Shown here one piece after another: positions 1 to 10,575 of a stretch of DNA of 64,000 nucleotides. Source of the stretch: Mastigias papua (lineage: Eukaryota; Cnidaria; Scyphozoa; Rhizostomeae; Mastigiidae). The notes under the pieces were generated by a model that did no database searches, had not been told where the DNA came from, and saw only the letters and a list, made by a program, of their open reading frames with translations. Each line of letters starts with the position of its first letter. Positions within the stretch are counted from its first letter, which is position 1. Both the position numbers and the translations under genes were made by a program. The stretch covers positions 6,632,252 to 6,696,251 of the forward strand of contig OZ025267.1 in assembly GCA_964019165.1 (NCBI GenBank), given 5' to 3'.

Positions 1-299
1 AGACAACACGCTCTGCCAGCTCAGTCGGGTCGCTTATGCAGTGATCCCTGTGATCCCTTGATAGATATCTCGAATTCCTGCAGGACATGTAGTACTTCAA
101 GGAAACTAGATTTGATTGCTATTAAGATTTGATTGCTGCGCACTGGATGCTAACTGCGCAATAGTTTATTAGCTCTACTTTAGTCACGCAGTATAATAGG
201 TCAAAATTTTATCAAAATATTTGACATCACATTTCAATGCAAGATCTCTAGTATGAATGAGAATTTCAAGTATGTAATGAGAAATATGAGAACAATTCC
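1..299. other. Left edge, no gene seen
   Basis: No open frame or recognisable repeat stands out. The part next to position 300 may be more of the Penelope-like element described there, but I cannot read it as protein. Confidence 0.4.
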
Positions 300-1320
300 T
301 TCAGCCCAAGAGCAAGAAAAATTAACCTTATCAGAACTGTAGCTCATAAGGCACTTATGATTTGCTCTAGAACTAAATTAGGCTCTGAGCTGGACACTAT
401 AAAACAATTGCTAAGTGACAATGGATATCCACAAGATGTCCTTATTCCTTCCATTAAGGAAGAACTAGCCAACATTTCATCAGAAAAGCAGTTTGGTCCT
501 GAAAAGTGCCCGGTTTACCTGAAATTGCTCTGGGTTCCATTACCTCTTGTTTCTATGCTGTGAAGCATCGTATGGTTTACAATACTAGGTTCATACCACC
601 ATCTACTAAAGTAACCGTTCCTACCACTCATAAATGTTGTGTAGTCTATAATTTCGCCCCGAAATGAAGCTCGGTATGTAGGACGCACTAGGCAGAGACT
701 AGCAGACAGAATAAAACAACATGTTCCCAAGAGGATTAGGAAGAAAAGCAATATAGTAAGAGAACAGCAGTATTGTAAGAGAACAGCAATATAGTAAGAG
801 AACAGCCACCTCGTATGTGCAAAGTAATAACCCTAAAATGAATTGTGATTCGGTCATAGGACATCTTATTACAAATCCAGAATGCACCAAAATGTATGCA
901 GACGATAATTTTCGGATCATTGGGCAAGTAGGATCGTCCTTTCATTTATGTTTTTTGGAATCAGTTTACATAAAGACTCTATACCCAGTCTTTGTATATA
1001 CAAAAAGAGTTCATTTTCTCACTTGGACTCTTCAAGTACAAAATGGTGAATAGGTGCTAATTGGCTAATCATAGGGCCAGACAGAGGCATTATTCATTAT
1101 ATCTCGTGTATCCGCATCTGGCTACATTTCGGTTCACCTTTCGGTCGTTATCCGACGTTTCATACTCTGATGAGTGTCGGACGAATAAAGGCTCTCAGTA
1201 TGCTCAAAGAATGTTTGCGCTTTTTCGCGTTTCTGTAGTACCAGCAGACTTTTCAAAAATTCTGTATATCATTCCACCTACATATTGGAGACGATTTCTG
1301 ACAGACATGGTTTGAACGCA
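300..1320 (+). mobile_element. Penelope-like element remnant (3' part, GIY-YIG endonuclease)
   Basis: Three frame-shifted pieces read as the C-terminal end of a Penelope-like retroelement. Positions 303-563 give the linker after the reverse transcriptase, with HKALMICSRTKLGSEL and then FGPEKCPVYLKLLW, a segment typical of these proteins. About 668-740 encodes RYVGRTRQRL followed by IKQHVPK, the core of the GIY-YIG nuclease. Positions 817-1053 give IGHLITNPECTKMYADD and then SSFHLCFLESVYIKT, the usual end of the nuclease domain. Stops and frameshifts between the pieces show it is dead. The reverse transcriptase itself is missing. The tail from 1060 to 1320 would be the terminal repeat region, where this class often carries a hammerhead ribozyme. 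Confidence 0.8.
1150..1187 (+). ncRNA. Hammerhead-ribozyme-like relic in the Penelope tail
   Basis: The core CTGATGAG begins at 1167, followed by GTCGGACGAA at 1175-1184. CCGAC at 1152-1156 can pair with GTCGG at 1175-1179. Hammerhead motifs are established in the terminal repeats of Penelope-like elements, and this lies about 110 bp past the nuclease frame. The canonical GAAA is GAAT here and helix II is short, so I read it as a decayed copy that is probably inactive. Confidence 0.45.
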
Positions 1321-1429
1321 AAGTATTCAGGCGCTTCAGTTTAGAGGGCTACCTGTGATGTTCACAATGCATATATTGTTGTTCGATTTTTCTCTGGCCA
1401 ATCATACTTCACAATTCATTTAATTTAAG

Positions 1430-3890
1430 CTACTCCACTCTAATGAGGGGCCAATAGGATTTTTGCTTAGTCCTTGGCATTTGTATTGTTGAAGGGCCAT
1501 TTGGATAGTCATGCCATTTGGAGAATGTTGTTTCAAGAATCTGCTGGGAGAATGTTGTTAGTAAATCTAGTGACATTAATGTTATCATTAGAGAATGGTC
1601 ATCCGTATTTTCTGCTATTATTGAAAAGCATGCTCCAATAAGAGAGATTAGGGTTTCTGATAAGAATTCTCCATGGATTACGAATGAGCTTAAGTCCTTG
1701 ATGAAATCCAGGGATAGACTTAAGAAAGCTGCTATTAAACACAAATCTCCAGCCATGATGGGTAGATATAAAACAGCCCGTAATAAAGTAAACAACCTTA
1801 ATGTCACACTAAAAAGGCAATATTTCACTAACAAGATTATTGAGTGCAAAGGTAATATGAAAGAAACTTGGAAGACAACTAACGCACTTCTCAATAAGCG
1901 CAGCAAATCAACCAACATCACATCTCTTAGTGTAGGAGACATTGAAATCCTTGAGAAAAATGAAATCTCAAACAAGATGAACGATTACTTTTGCACTATT
2001 GGCAAAGAGTTAGCTGATAAAATTGATCCATCTCCAAACCCCCTTTTAGTTGGTAACTACAGGATAAATGAAGGCAATAAAACGATGAAATTTACAAAGA
2101 TTAACGAACAAAATATTAGGGATGCCATTGGTAAAATAAGAACATCTAAGGGCTTTGGAAACGACAATATCTCTAGTTATTTTCTGAAACTTGCCTTGCC
2201 TTACATCGTCAACTCGCTAGCGTACATGTTTAACAAGTCCTTAGAGGATAGGGAATTTCCTTCTCTTTGGAAAATTGCTAGAGTTATTCCTGTTTTCAAA
2301 GACGGAGATAAAAGCGCCAAAGAAAACTATAGGCCAATATCAGTCCTCCCAGTCGTTTCAAGGCTCTTTGAAAAATTAGTGTACAACCACCTTTATGAGT
2401 ATTTAAACTCGAATGATCTCTTAGCTCCGAGTCAATCTGGATTCAGATCACTTCACTCAACAGCCACTGCTCTTTTGAAATGTACTAATGATTGGTACAG
2501 CAGCTTAGATGTGGGAAAACATGTTGGGGTTATATTTGTTGATTTGAAAAAAGCTTTTGACACAGTTGATCACAAAATCCTAGTGCAAAAGCTTGCTCAC
2601 TACGGTATCCACTCTTCGGAGCTAATGTGGTTTAAGTCGTACCTCTCTAATCGCTCCCAGTTTACAAGGGTTAATGGTGTGGATTCTAAAGTTCAAAATA
2701 TAGATATAGGTGTCCCTCAAGGCTCGTGTCTTGGTCCATTATTATTTTTACTTTATATCAATGACCTTCCTAAAATCACTAATAACGCTAAGGTTTACAT
2801 GTATGCTGATGACACTAGCCTAAGTCTACAAAATCATAGTATGTCCCAGTTAAACAGGGCATTAAACCAGGACCTTCTAGCTCTTGATAAATGGTTGCGG
2901 GGAAACAAGCTTTCTCTTACCGTTGCTAAAACGCACTCCATGGTAATTTCTACTAAACGGAAGCTTGCAATCTTGAAAAATCCAGCTGAGCAATTAAATC
3001 TGCATATAAGGCATAATGATCTCGATGTTGTTCAATGCACTAAGTATCTAGGAGTCCATATTGACAATACTCTTGATTGGAAGAATCACATTCAAGAAGT
3101 ATCGAAAAAGATTTCTAGATCTCTTGGACTGATAAGGTATGCCAAAAGGTTTTTACCTTTTGAGTCACTTAAAAATCTTTACACTGGTTTGGTTGATCCA
3201 CATTTTCCCTACTGTTGCGCAGTCTGGGGTGTCTGTGGACTTACTGAATTACAGCAACTACAGAAGCTTCAGAATCGCGCAGTCAGAATAATAACTGGAA
3301 GCAATTTTGATGCTCCTAGCAAACCTTTAATCATGGGCCTAGGTTGGAAAACGATCGAAGAACTTATCCAATATGAAACGCAAGTACTTGTCTACAAAGC
3401 TAGAAATGGGCTTGCCCCTCAGTACCTCTTCGACATGTTGGTTGCAAACTATTCTGAGCCCACTTATAATCTACGAAATACTGCCACAGATCTCAAGCTG
3501 CCAAAGAGGAATTCCTCTAATGGACAGAAGGGCTTCTCCTACAAGGGCTCGAAAATGTGGAACAGCCTACCAACAGAATCGAAGCTAGCACCTAACCTTG
3601 CCTCCTTTAAAAAGTCTTTGATGCATGATGCATGAATTGTATATAGCTTGAAATTATTTTTTTTGTATTTTTTTTTACCAATATATTTTTTGTACTTTTA
3701 TCATTGTATCTTTTATAATTTTGTAAATAATATTTTATATAACGGTATATTGCTTTTAAGTAGTAGACATTGTAATTAGGCTTTTTTTCAAATTTATTTT
3801 TCAAAACATGTATTGTATTTAAATGGAGGGCCCCTTGAAAAGCAGCTGTAGCTGAAGGGCAACCCTCCTTAAATACTTTTAACCATGTTT
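1430..3890 (+). mobile_element. CR1/L2-like LINE, 5'-truncated
   Basis: A non-LTR retrotransposon lacking its apurinic endonuclease and any ORF1, so it is truncated at about 1430. The reverse transcriptase frame is open to 3635. A T-rich 3' untranslated region of about 250 bp ends in a GC-rich hairpin-like tail with GAAGGGCAACCCTCCTTAAA at 3853-3872, the kind of end seen on L2/CR1 elements. The next LINE begins almost directly after it, so one probably inserted at or beside the other. Confidence 0.8.
1518..3635 (+). CDS. Reverse transcriptase of CR1/L2-like LINE (ORF2, N-terminally truncated)
   Basis: An open frame of 705 codons without an internal stop. It encodes an RNA-directed DNA polymerase that copies the element's own transcript at the target site. 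Visible motifs in order: the fingers region with NYRPISVLPVVSRLFEK; the A-box FVDLKKAFDTVDHK near residues 342-355, with the first catalytic Asp; the B-box GVPQGSCLGPLLFLLYINDL; the catalytic MYADDTS near residues 430-436; and the thumb with KYLGVHIDNTLDW. The last 200 residues match the usual LINE C-terminus. The frame opens at a TTG and I see no real start. It begins inside the linker after a lost endonuclease. The intact frame implies a fairly young copy, but without its 5' end it should be immobile. Confidence 0.88.
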   Translation: MENVVSRICWENVVSKSSDINVIIREWSSVFSAIIEKHAPIREIRVSDKNSPWITNELKSLMKSRDRLKKAAIKHKSPAMMGRYKTARNKVNNLNVTLKRQYFTNKIIECKGNMKETWKTTNALLNKRSKSTNITSLSVGDIEILEKNEISNKMNDYFCTIGKELADKIDPSPNPLLVGNYRINEGNKTMKFTKINEQNIRDAIGKIRTSKGFGNDNISSYFLKLALPYIVNSLAYMFNKSLEDREFPSLWKIARVIPVFKDGDKSAKENYRPISVLPVVSRLFEKLVYNHLYEYLNSNDLLAPSQSGFRSLHSTATALLKCTNDWYSSLDVGKHVGVIFVDLKKAFDTVDHKILVQKLAHYGIHSSELMWFKSYLSNRSQFTRVNGVDSKVQNIDIGVPQGSCLGPLLFLLYINDLPKITNNAKVYMYADDTSLSLQNHSMSQLNRALNQDLLALDKWLRGNKLSLTVAKTHSMVISTKRKLAILKNPAEQLNLHIRHNDLDVVQCTKYLGVHIDNTLDWKNHIQEVSKKISRSLGLIRYAKRFLPFESLKNLYTGLVDPHFPYCCAVWGVCGLTELQQLQKLQNRAVRIITGSNFDAPSKPLIMGLGWKTIEELIQYETQVLVYKARNGLAPQYLFDMLVANYSEPTYNLRNTATDLKLPKRNSSNGQKGFSYKGSKMWNSLPTESKLAPNLASFKKSLMHDA

Positions 3891-6545
3891 GGAGAAAGGG
3901 TTTTGTAGCAACTGTGGAAGAGTTGAAGCAGAGAATAAAGACAAAGACCACCAAGATCAAGAAATACGAAGAGCGAAATAATCAATATATACAAAATAGA
4001 TTATTCCAAACCAACCAAAAACTGCTATTTGAAAAAATTGAAGGAATTGAAAGGAATAATGACATAAGACCTAACGCACTTGAAAGCAAAGCATTCTGGA
4101 GTAACATCTGGTCAAAAGATGTAGAGTACAACAATGAAGCAAGTTGGATAAAGGAGATTGAACAGCACGTAGAGAGTGTAAGGAAACAGGCTGATATAAA
4201 AGTTACATTGCATAGCTTACAATTACAACTTAGAAAAGTCCCCAAATGGAAAGCTTGTGGCCCAGACAAGGTGCATGGTTATTGGATTAAAGGTTTTACA
4301 AAGTTGCACCCATTGATGGCAGCACAGCTAAATGAGTGCATTACCATAGGAGAGACTCCATCGTGGATGACTAGGGGTAGGACATGCCTGATTCTCAAAG
4401 ACGTGAAGAAAGGGAGTGACGTTACCAACTTTAGACCTATAACTTGTCTTCCTCTTATGTGGAAGGTATTAACGGGCATAGTGAGTGAGTCGGTATATCA
4501 TCATCTTGAAAGTGAAAAGTTATTGCCAGAGGAACAAAAGGGTTGTAGGAAGAATAGTAGGGGAACCAAAGACCAACTAATGATTGACAAAATGGTGATG
4601 AAGAATTGCAAAAGAAGGTTAACAGACTTGTGTGTTGCCTGGATTGACTATAAAAAGGCATATGACATGGTTCCTCATTCCTGGATACTTGCGTGCTTAC
4701 GTATGTTCAAATTAGCAGATAATGTCTTTAATTTGATAGAAAAGTCAATGAGTTCTTGGACCGTTGATCTGACATCAGGAGGAGAAATGCTTGGTCAGGT
4801 TAAAATTAAGAGAGGCATCTTTCAAGGAGACAGTCTATCACCTATACTCTTTGTATTGACTATGATTCCATTGTCAATTGTTCTCAATAACTTGAAGGTT
4901 GGATATCTGTTAGGTCGAAACAGGGGGAAACTAAATCACCTCTTGTTTATGGACGATTTGAAATTATATGGGAAGAGTATGAGTGAATTAGATTCACTGG
5001 TTGAAGCAACCCGCATATATAGTCAGGATATTGGTACGGAATTTGGAATCTCTAAATGTGCAATGCTAGAAATGAAACGTGGTAAAATGGTAGCAAGTAA
5101 TGGATTAGAGTTACCTTCGGGAGAGATAATTAAGGCATTAGAGAGTAGCGATGGGTACAAATATTTAGGTATAATCCAGTGCGACACAACAATGAATAAA
5201 AACATGAAACAAATCCTAACAAAAGAATATTTTAGACGAATAAGAAAAATTTTGAAGTCGAATCTGAACGCTGGGAATACGATCCAAGCAATAAATTTAA
5301 GAGCAGTCTCTATAATTAGATATGGGGCAGGAATTGTAGACTGGCGAAAAGCAGAGTTACAGCAAATGGACAGAAAAACCCGTAAATTACTAACGATATA
5401 TAGAAGTATGCATTCCCAGGGTGATGTAGACAGGACTTATATGAAGAGAAGTAAAGGTGGACGAGGATTGATAAGTATTGAAGAGTGTGTGATGCTTGAG
5501 TCAACCAGTCTTGGTTTCTATGTAAATGGAAAGGAAGAGGTGCTACTACAAGAAGTTGTGAAAGAAGGTTTCATGGGTGAAAATGAGAATCCCAAAATTT
5601 TGAAGGACAGATAACGTAAAGCACGAGAAGAAAGGTATTACAACAAATCATTGCACTCAGTTTTTTTTAGAGAAACAGAAGAAGGAAGAGACGAAAATAA
5701 CAGTTGGCTATGGGTTAAGAAGGGGTATCTGAAGAAGGAAACAGAAGGGCTGATCATGGCTGCTCAGGATCAAGCAATAAGGACAAACTGGATACGGCAT
5801 AACATTGATAAAGAAGACATTTCACCATTGTGTAGATTATGTGGTGCAAGAGCTGAAACTGTAAGCCATATAGTGTCAGAATGTAAAGAGTTGGCTCAGA
5901 CTGAATACAAAAAGATAAGACATGATAAAGTTGCTGCTATACTCCATTGGCAGTTTTGTCAGAAATATGGGTTTCCTACTACTGCAAAGAGCTATGAGCA
6001 TTTTATAGACAAAGAGATGACTGTCCTAGAAAATGAAGAGATCAAGCTGTTATGGGATTTTCTATCCAAACAGAAATGAAAATAGAGCATAACAAACCAG
6101 ACCTAGTTTTGCTGGATAAAAAGGAAAGAATCTGTTACATTATCGATGTGGCTTGCCCTTTTGATACGAGAGTAGAGAAAAAGGAGAAAGAAAAATTTGA
6201 GCACTATACCGACTTGAAATATGAGCTCCTCTAGGTTTGGAACACGGAAGTAACAAAAGTGTACATAATACCAATTGTCATTGGCGCATTAGGAATAGTC
6301 ACAAAGAATATTGTCAAATATCTAGAAAAGATCGATTTCAAACCGGGACTAGAACCATTGCAGAAAGCTTGTTTATTGGGAACTGCTAGAATCATTAGAA
6401 AAGTTTTGGATTACAATCAATAAGATGATGTTTTAGAGAGAAAGACCTACGATCTATTATCTCAAGCAACGGGAGGTGGCCTGATAATAGACAAACTACT
6501 GGTATAACATCAGAACCATGAGAATAGATATAATAATAATAATTG
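3880..6545 (+). mobile_element. R2-type LINE with restriction-like endonuclease, degraded
   Basis: A 5'-truncated non-LTR retrotransposon. Its order is reverse transcriptase, zinc knuckle, then a C-terminal restriction-like nuclease, the layout of the R2/NeSL/HERO group and distinct from the preceding LINE. It ends in an ATA/TAA run (about 6525-6541), and a second ATA run lies at 6664-6680. Two in-frame stops and one frameshift make it inactive. Confidence 0.8.
3914..6423 (+). pseudogene. R2-type reverse transcriptase/endonuclease polyprotein, broken
   Basis: From 3914 to 5611 the frame encodes a reverse transcriptase: KWKACGPDKVHGYWIK, NFRPITCLPLMWK, A-box CVAWIDYKKAYDMVPHSW, B-box GIFQGDSLSPILFVL, and the catalytic box FMDD rather than YADD, as is usual in this group. 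A TAA at 5612-5614 interrupts it and the same frame resumes at once, so this is one nonsense change. Positions 5651-6070 carry a zinc knuckle, CRLCGARAETVSHIVSEC. Around 6052-6079 the frame shifts to KPDLVLLDKK then IDVACPFD, the D and D-x-A core of the PD-(D/E)xK-like nuclease. A TAG at 6232-6234 interrupts again and the last part runs to a TAA at 6421. The N-terminal DNA-binding fingers are missing. Confidence 0.82.
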
Positions 6546-7398
6546 TTTGTCAGCCTATGACTGTTTGAACTATAGGCCTCAGTTTGGTACTGTTAACTAG
6601 CAAATATTTTGGTAGTTAGTTATTGTATTGGCTAGGTACTTGCATTTAGCTTTATTCTATGACATAATAATAATAATAATGCGTATCAAACTCCCAATGG
6701 CATCGTCTTTTGTAAACTGTTGTCATTGTACTGTTTAAAGGTGTAAAAAGTATACTGCATCAGTAGTGCCAGTATAATCACTCTTTTATCCTACCATAGA
6801 AGAACTAACCTTTTCTCTTGAAATTTCAGGTTGAAGTAAAGAGAGAAGATCTCGCAAGAGAACTGTTAAGTAGAACTTAGAATTCACATGCGTAGATTTA
6901 AATGATATGGTGTGAGACACAATAATTGATACAAATTATTAACTAATTTTCTGTATTTTCCTTGCAAATAGAAAAGTATCGTACTCTCAAAGAGAGAGGG
7001 GGCCATAATTCCCTGATTACCCTTATCCATATACCTTCTTATACTTCATATTTGTCATGGAGACATACCTTATTTGGTTAAATTGGGAGAGAAGGCAAAT
7101 GAATTGTGCGAATGAACTTTAATTTGCTCTGCTACATCAGTCAATTCGTTATTGCTGCAGTGATGTATGCCAATTTCTGAACTTCATGCCATACCTTTCA
7201 CATTTAGAAAATTCTGCAAATGTGTAGCGTTACGAGGTGAACATTTAAAATAGAGCAGAATTGTTGGGGCAATTTCAGTACTAGTGATCTCATGGAAGAC
7301 CCTGACAAAATGGCTTTGTAAAGCAAAGCATAGTTGAGAGTTTGTTGTGTAGAAGTTGCAAGAGATTGTGCAAAACTATTTTATCGCAGTAGTTTTTT
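6546..7398. other. Gene-free stretch
   Basis: AT-rich sequence with an ATA run at 6664-6680. I see no coding frame with family features and no clear repeat ends. Confidence 0.4.
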
Positions 7399-7436
7399 CG
7401 AGGGGCAAATCACTCAAAAAAATCTCGTACACGTCA

Positions 7437-7607
7437 CTGAAAAATCTTTAAAAATCTCTAAAAAATCTTTGAAAATCTTAAAAATCTCAAAAATCTTTGA
7501 AAATCTGCAAAATCTACAAAAAAATCTCTAAATCTCTAAAAAACTCTCAAAATCTCTAAAAAAATCTCAAAATCTGTACAAAAATCTCAAAATCTTTAGA
7601 AAATCTT
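7437..7607 (+). repeat. AAAATCT minisatellite, left array
   Basis: About 18 irregular units of the type AAAAATCTC or AAAATCTTT. The lysine-rich frames it creates are artefacts. Confidence 0.8.
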
Positions 7608-8087
7608 CAACCTTTGCCATGAGCGCTGAGTCCAAGGATTAAATTATCTTTCTTTTATCGAGTGTTCGCAAGTAATTTAATTTCCTCATGTTAGGATTCA
7701 TACATATATGACGCCTTGAGCTTGAAGGTAGGGGTACGGTCGATAGTCGATATTTTCCAACAAAGAGGAGGGGTTTCCTCTTGCCGAATGCATTGCAAGG
7801 TTTTCTCCAAACCTCCCCAAATAAACTCTACAATCTTTGATATGATTCTCTTTTCATTTATAACTATGAATGACACTAAGCAATAGAAAACTGACTGTAA
7901 CTTGATGAACTTGGTTTCTGTTCACTTGAAACTTTGTTTGGTTCCTCTTCACTTACATACTTAGTTCTAACACGCAGTGGGTGTAGATTAGAGTTGATGA
8001 CGTCATTCATCACTAAAAAGGGACTATCATGGAGACAGCCTTTTTGATTTTGTGAAGGGAGGGGCCAAAATAGCTAAAATTTTGACG

Positions 8088-8397
8088 TTAATCCTCAAAA
8101 GTCCTCGAATTAGTTCCCTGGGGATTTACTTATTTTTTATGATTTTCGGGGCATATTCGCGGGGGGGGAGCTTTTAATATTGCTTGACAAATGTCGCATA
8201 AAAAGTTCACTGTCAAAGCTCCTATTCGCCGTAATATTACAAAGACAGTCTAAATGTAAGAATTAGTTTTTGTTAAAGACTTCATTATGATCTAGGGTGG
8301 GGCTTATAAATAATTGGAAGTTCTAGCATGGGGGCTTATTGAAGGGTAGCATTTCTGAGGGGAGGGGCCAAATCAAGGATTTATGGTATCTATGATC
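8088..8397. repeat. Interspersed repeat, copy 1 (second copy at 63.8 kb)
   Basis: Shares CCTCGAATTAG, TTGACAAATG, GTCAAAGCTCCT and TATTACAA in the same order with 63815-64000. The left half here is more diverged. G-rich GGGGCTTAT motifs recur inside. It is probably a non-autonomous DNA transposon of the group whose ends carry GGGGCTTATT repeats. Confidence 0.6.
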
Positions 8398-9248
8398 CCA
8401 ACCGTGTCAGTGAAAACAGTCGTGCCATACTAAAGAGTTAACAATGGGGGTTAAGCTGCAGGCCATTCTTCATACCACACCCATGACCACACCCATGACG
8501 TCACTAGGCTGTTCAAATTTGAATGCATACAAAGTTTTACAAAAGGTACGCATAATTTAGGTAAAATATTCATAAAACCATAGTACAGGGTTGGTTCGTA
8601 CTACCAAGCCAGAAGTTCACCAAACTAGTTTAAGATAACTGAAAGGGGGCTGAGCCTCCCAAAACTCTCTTCATTGTACCAAAAGGGGCTAGCCTCCCGA
8701 GCCGGCTCCTTTCCACAACACCTCTGAGTGCAAGTAACACTGCACTGTTAGAGCCGATGACCTTTGTGTGGCTTCAAACGAATTGAGGATGATAAAAGGT
8801 TTCTTCTGAGAAGAGTATCTTTGTTTTCATACTTGAAAGGAAATATGTGGGAACTCCAATACAATTTAGGAATTTTATTGACCTGACGAAAGGCGGCATA
8901 GGGAATATTGGTATCTTGTGCAACTGGGAAAAATGTGGCTCCTTTTTATCAAAGGAAGGTTTTCTTTGAGTCATCGAGTATGCACACAGTTGCGATTAAC
9001 CCTATTGAAAAATTACGCTACTGTACCCTAGCAATGTAGCCGATGCTGCTCTGTCTGTTCATTGACGGTACTTAGTCGAGACATAAGAAACGTTCCTATT
9101 GTATCGGTAACTGAGCTCTACATCTCTACACCAGCTGTCATTTAGGTTTTCAGTTATTAGACTAGCTACTTTACTACATCTTACAACAAAATATATGAAA
9201 AAGAACCTTTACATGAGTTGAAATGTACTTTATGGAACAAAGAAGTCT

Positions 9249-9463
9249 TTAAAAAAATCTTCAAAAAATCTTAAAAATCTCAAAAATCTTGCAAAAATCT
9301 CAAAAATCTTCAAAAAATGGAAAAATCTATAAAATACTCAAAAAATCCCAAAAAATCTTTAAAATCTTAAAAATCTTTGTGAAATCCAAAAAAATCTTAA
9401 AAATCTTCGTGAAATACAAAAAAATCTTAAAAATCTTTGAAAAATATGAAAATCTCGAAAATC
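9249..9463 (+). repeat. AAAATCT minisatellite, right array
   Basis: Units such as AAAAATCTC and AAAAATCTTT, as in the array at 7437. A 22-bp higher-order unit containing GTGAAAT occurs twice near 9379-9420. Confidence 0.8.
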
Positions 9464-9506
9464 TCGTACACTTTTCCCCGAGTGATTTGCCCCTCGAGTT
9501 TTTTAT

Positions 9507-10511
9507 GTAGCAAAATACTTTTTCTACAAAAACAAGAGTTAAGCAAACTTGATATTCTCCCATAATAAGGGGCAGCCTGCAGTCTTCAGAGTATTGCAAC
9601 TGCACACACGAGAGACTTTACACCACGGGTGGACTGCCCGCCAAAATTTACCTTTTTCACTCCAACGTACTAAAAGAGACTGTAAAAGAAATAAAAGAAT
9701 GATAGCAGAACGAGAGGAATAAGTAATGAAGTGAAAGGAATAAGAGAAATAAAAAGTGATGCGCACTGTATATCAAGAGTTTTTGAGAATGGAAACTTTG
9801 AAAGGCACTATTAGTGCAAAATCTTTCCATAATCTAGGACTTGTGCTGTGCCCCCTCCCGGATGTATATCACTGCAAAGGGATTCCCTCTGTGCTTCGCA
9901 TTATAAATCGCATAAATGGCCACTGGTTGAAATTTACTTTAGCTCTGAGGGTTAAAATTGCAAACACCCATTTGTTAAACTCACCATTGCATGTATGCTA
10001 CTTTCGGCAGCAAACTCATTTTATTTTATTTATTTTTGTTTTCTTTTACATCAAAACAGCCTGCATTGTTGTCGTTGTTGATTAAAATTGTGGCAAAATA
10101 TTTACGACCTATCAAAATGTAGTAGAGGCTTGAAAAGCTAAAAACAGGCAAAACTGGCCTATTATGAACCCAACTTTAAGAAATAGTAATGCAGCTAGAC
10201 GTGGGGATAAGGACTGTTGCTATGCGCAATCACTAGCGCTCACGCCGATAATCCGGTTTTGCAAATAGTGCTCTAGTTCAGAAAACTTGCTCAAAACCGG
10301 ATCGAATAAGTCTGGTTCCCGACAAACAACGATCTCCCGTCGTGATTTGATTCTTCACAAACCGCATCTCTTGTTCAAGAACGGATGGAAGTAAGCATGT
10401 GACCAATTTCTTGTTGTTTTTGAAAAGGGAGCAATCAACCGATCTTCTCAAAAGGTAGTCCGAACCAAAGAGGTAGAGTGAGCGACACTTTGGTGCAAAG
10501 TCTCTGCGAAA
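9507..10511. other. Upstream region of gene A
   Basis: No coding feature recognised. No TATA box is evident close to the gene A start. The promoter must lie here but I cannot place it. Confidence 0.4.
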
Positions 10512-10575
10512 ATGCGGCTACAATTGGTATTGTTGATATGTGTGTGTCTTGCCGCATTGGCTGTGGCGAAGAAGG
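10512..10575 (+). CDS. Gene A exon 1 (signal peptide)
   Basis: ATG at 10512, hydrophobic leader ending in AVA, then Lys-Lys. The donor GGTAAC follows 10575, in phase 1. Confidence 0.75.

Larger units (their letters stand above)
7399..9496. mobile_element. Inverted-repeat element with two subterminal AAAATCT minisatellites
   Basis: CGAGGGGCAAATCACTC at 7399-7415 is repeated exactly inverted at 9480-9496. Just inside each end lies an array of 8-12 bp units ending in ATCT. Both arrays have the same strand sense, and AAATCTCGTACAC occurs once beside each array, also in direct orientation. No transposase is visible in the 2.1 kb. It could be a non-autonomous DNA transposon that captured or grew tandem repeats. 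Confidence 0.55.

Noticed and set aside
60..90. Restriction-site-like string (GATATC, GAATTC, CCTGCAGG) suggesting vector sequence
   Set aside because: Only about 25 bp, with no further match to a known polylinker; normal-looking genomic sequence on both sides.
9289..9605. Lysine/isoleucine- and phenylalanine-rich frames
   Set aside because: Artefacts of the AAAATCT minisatellite.
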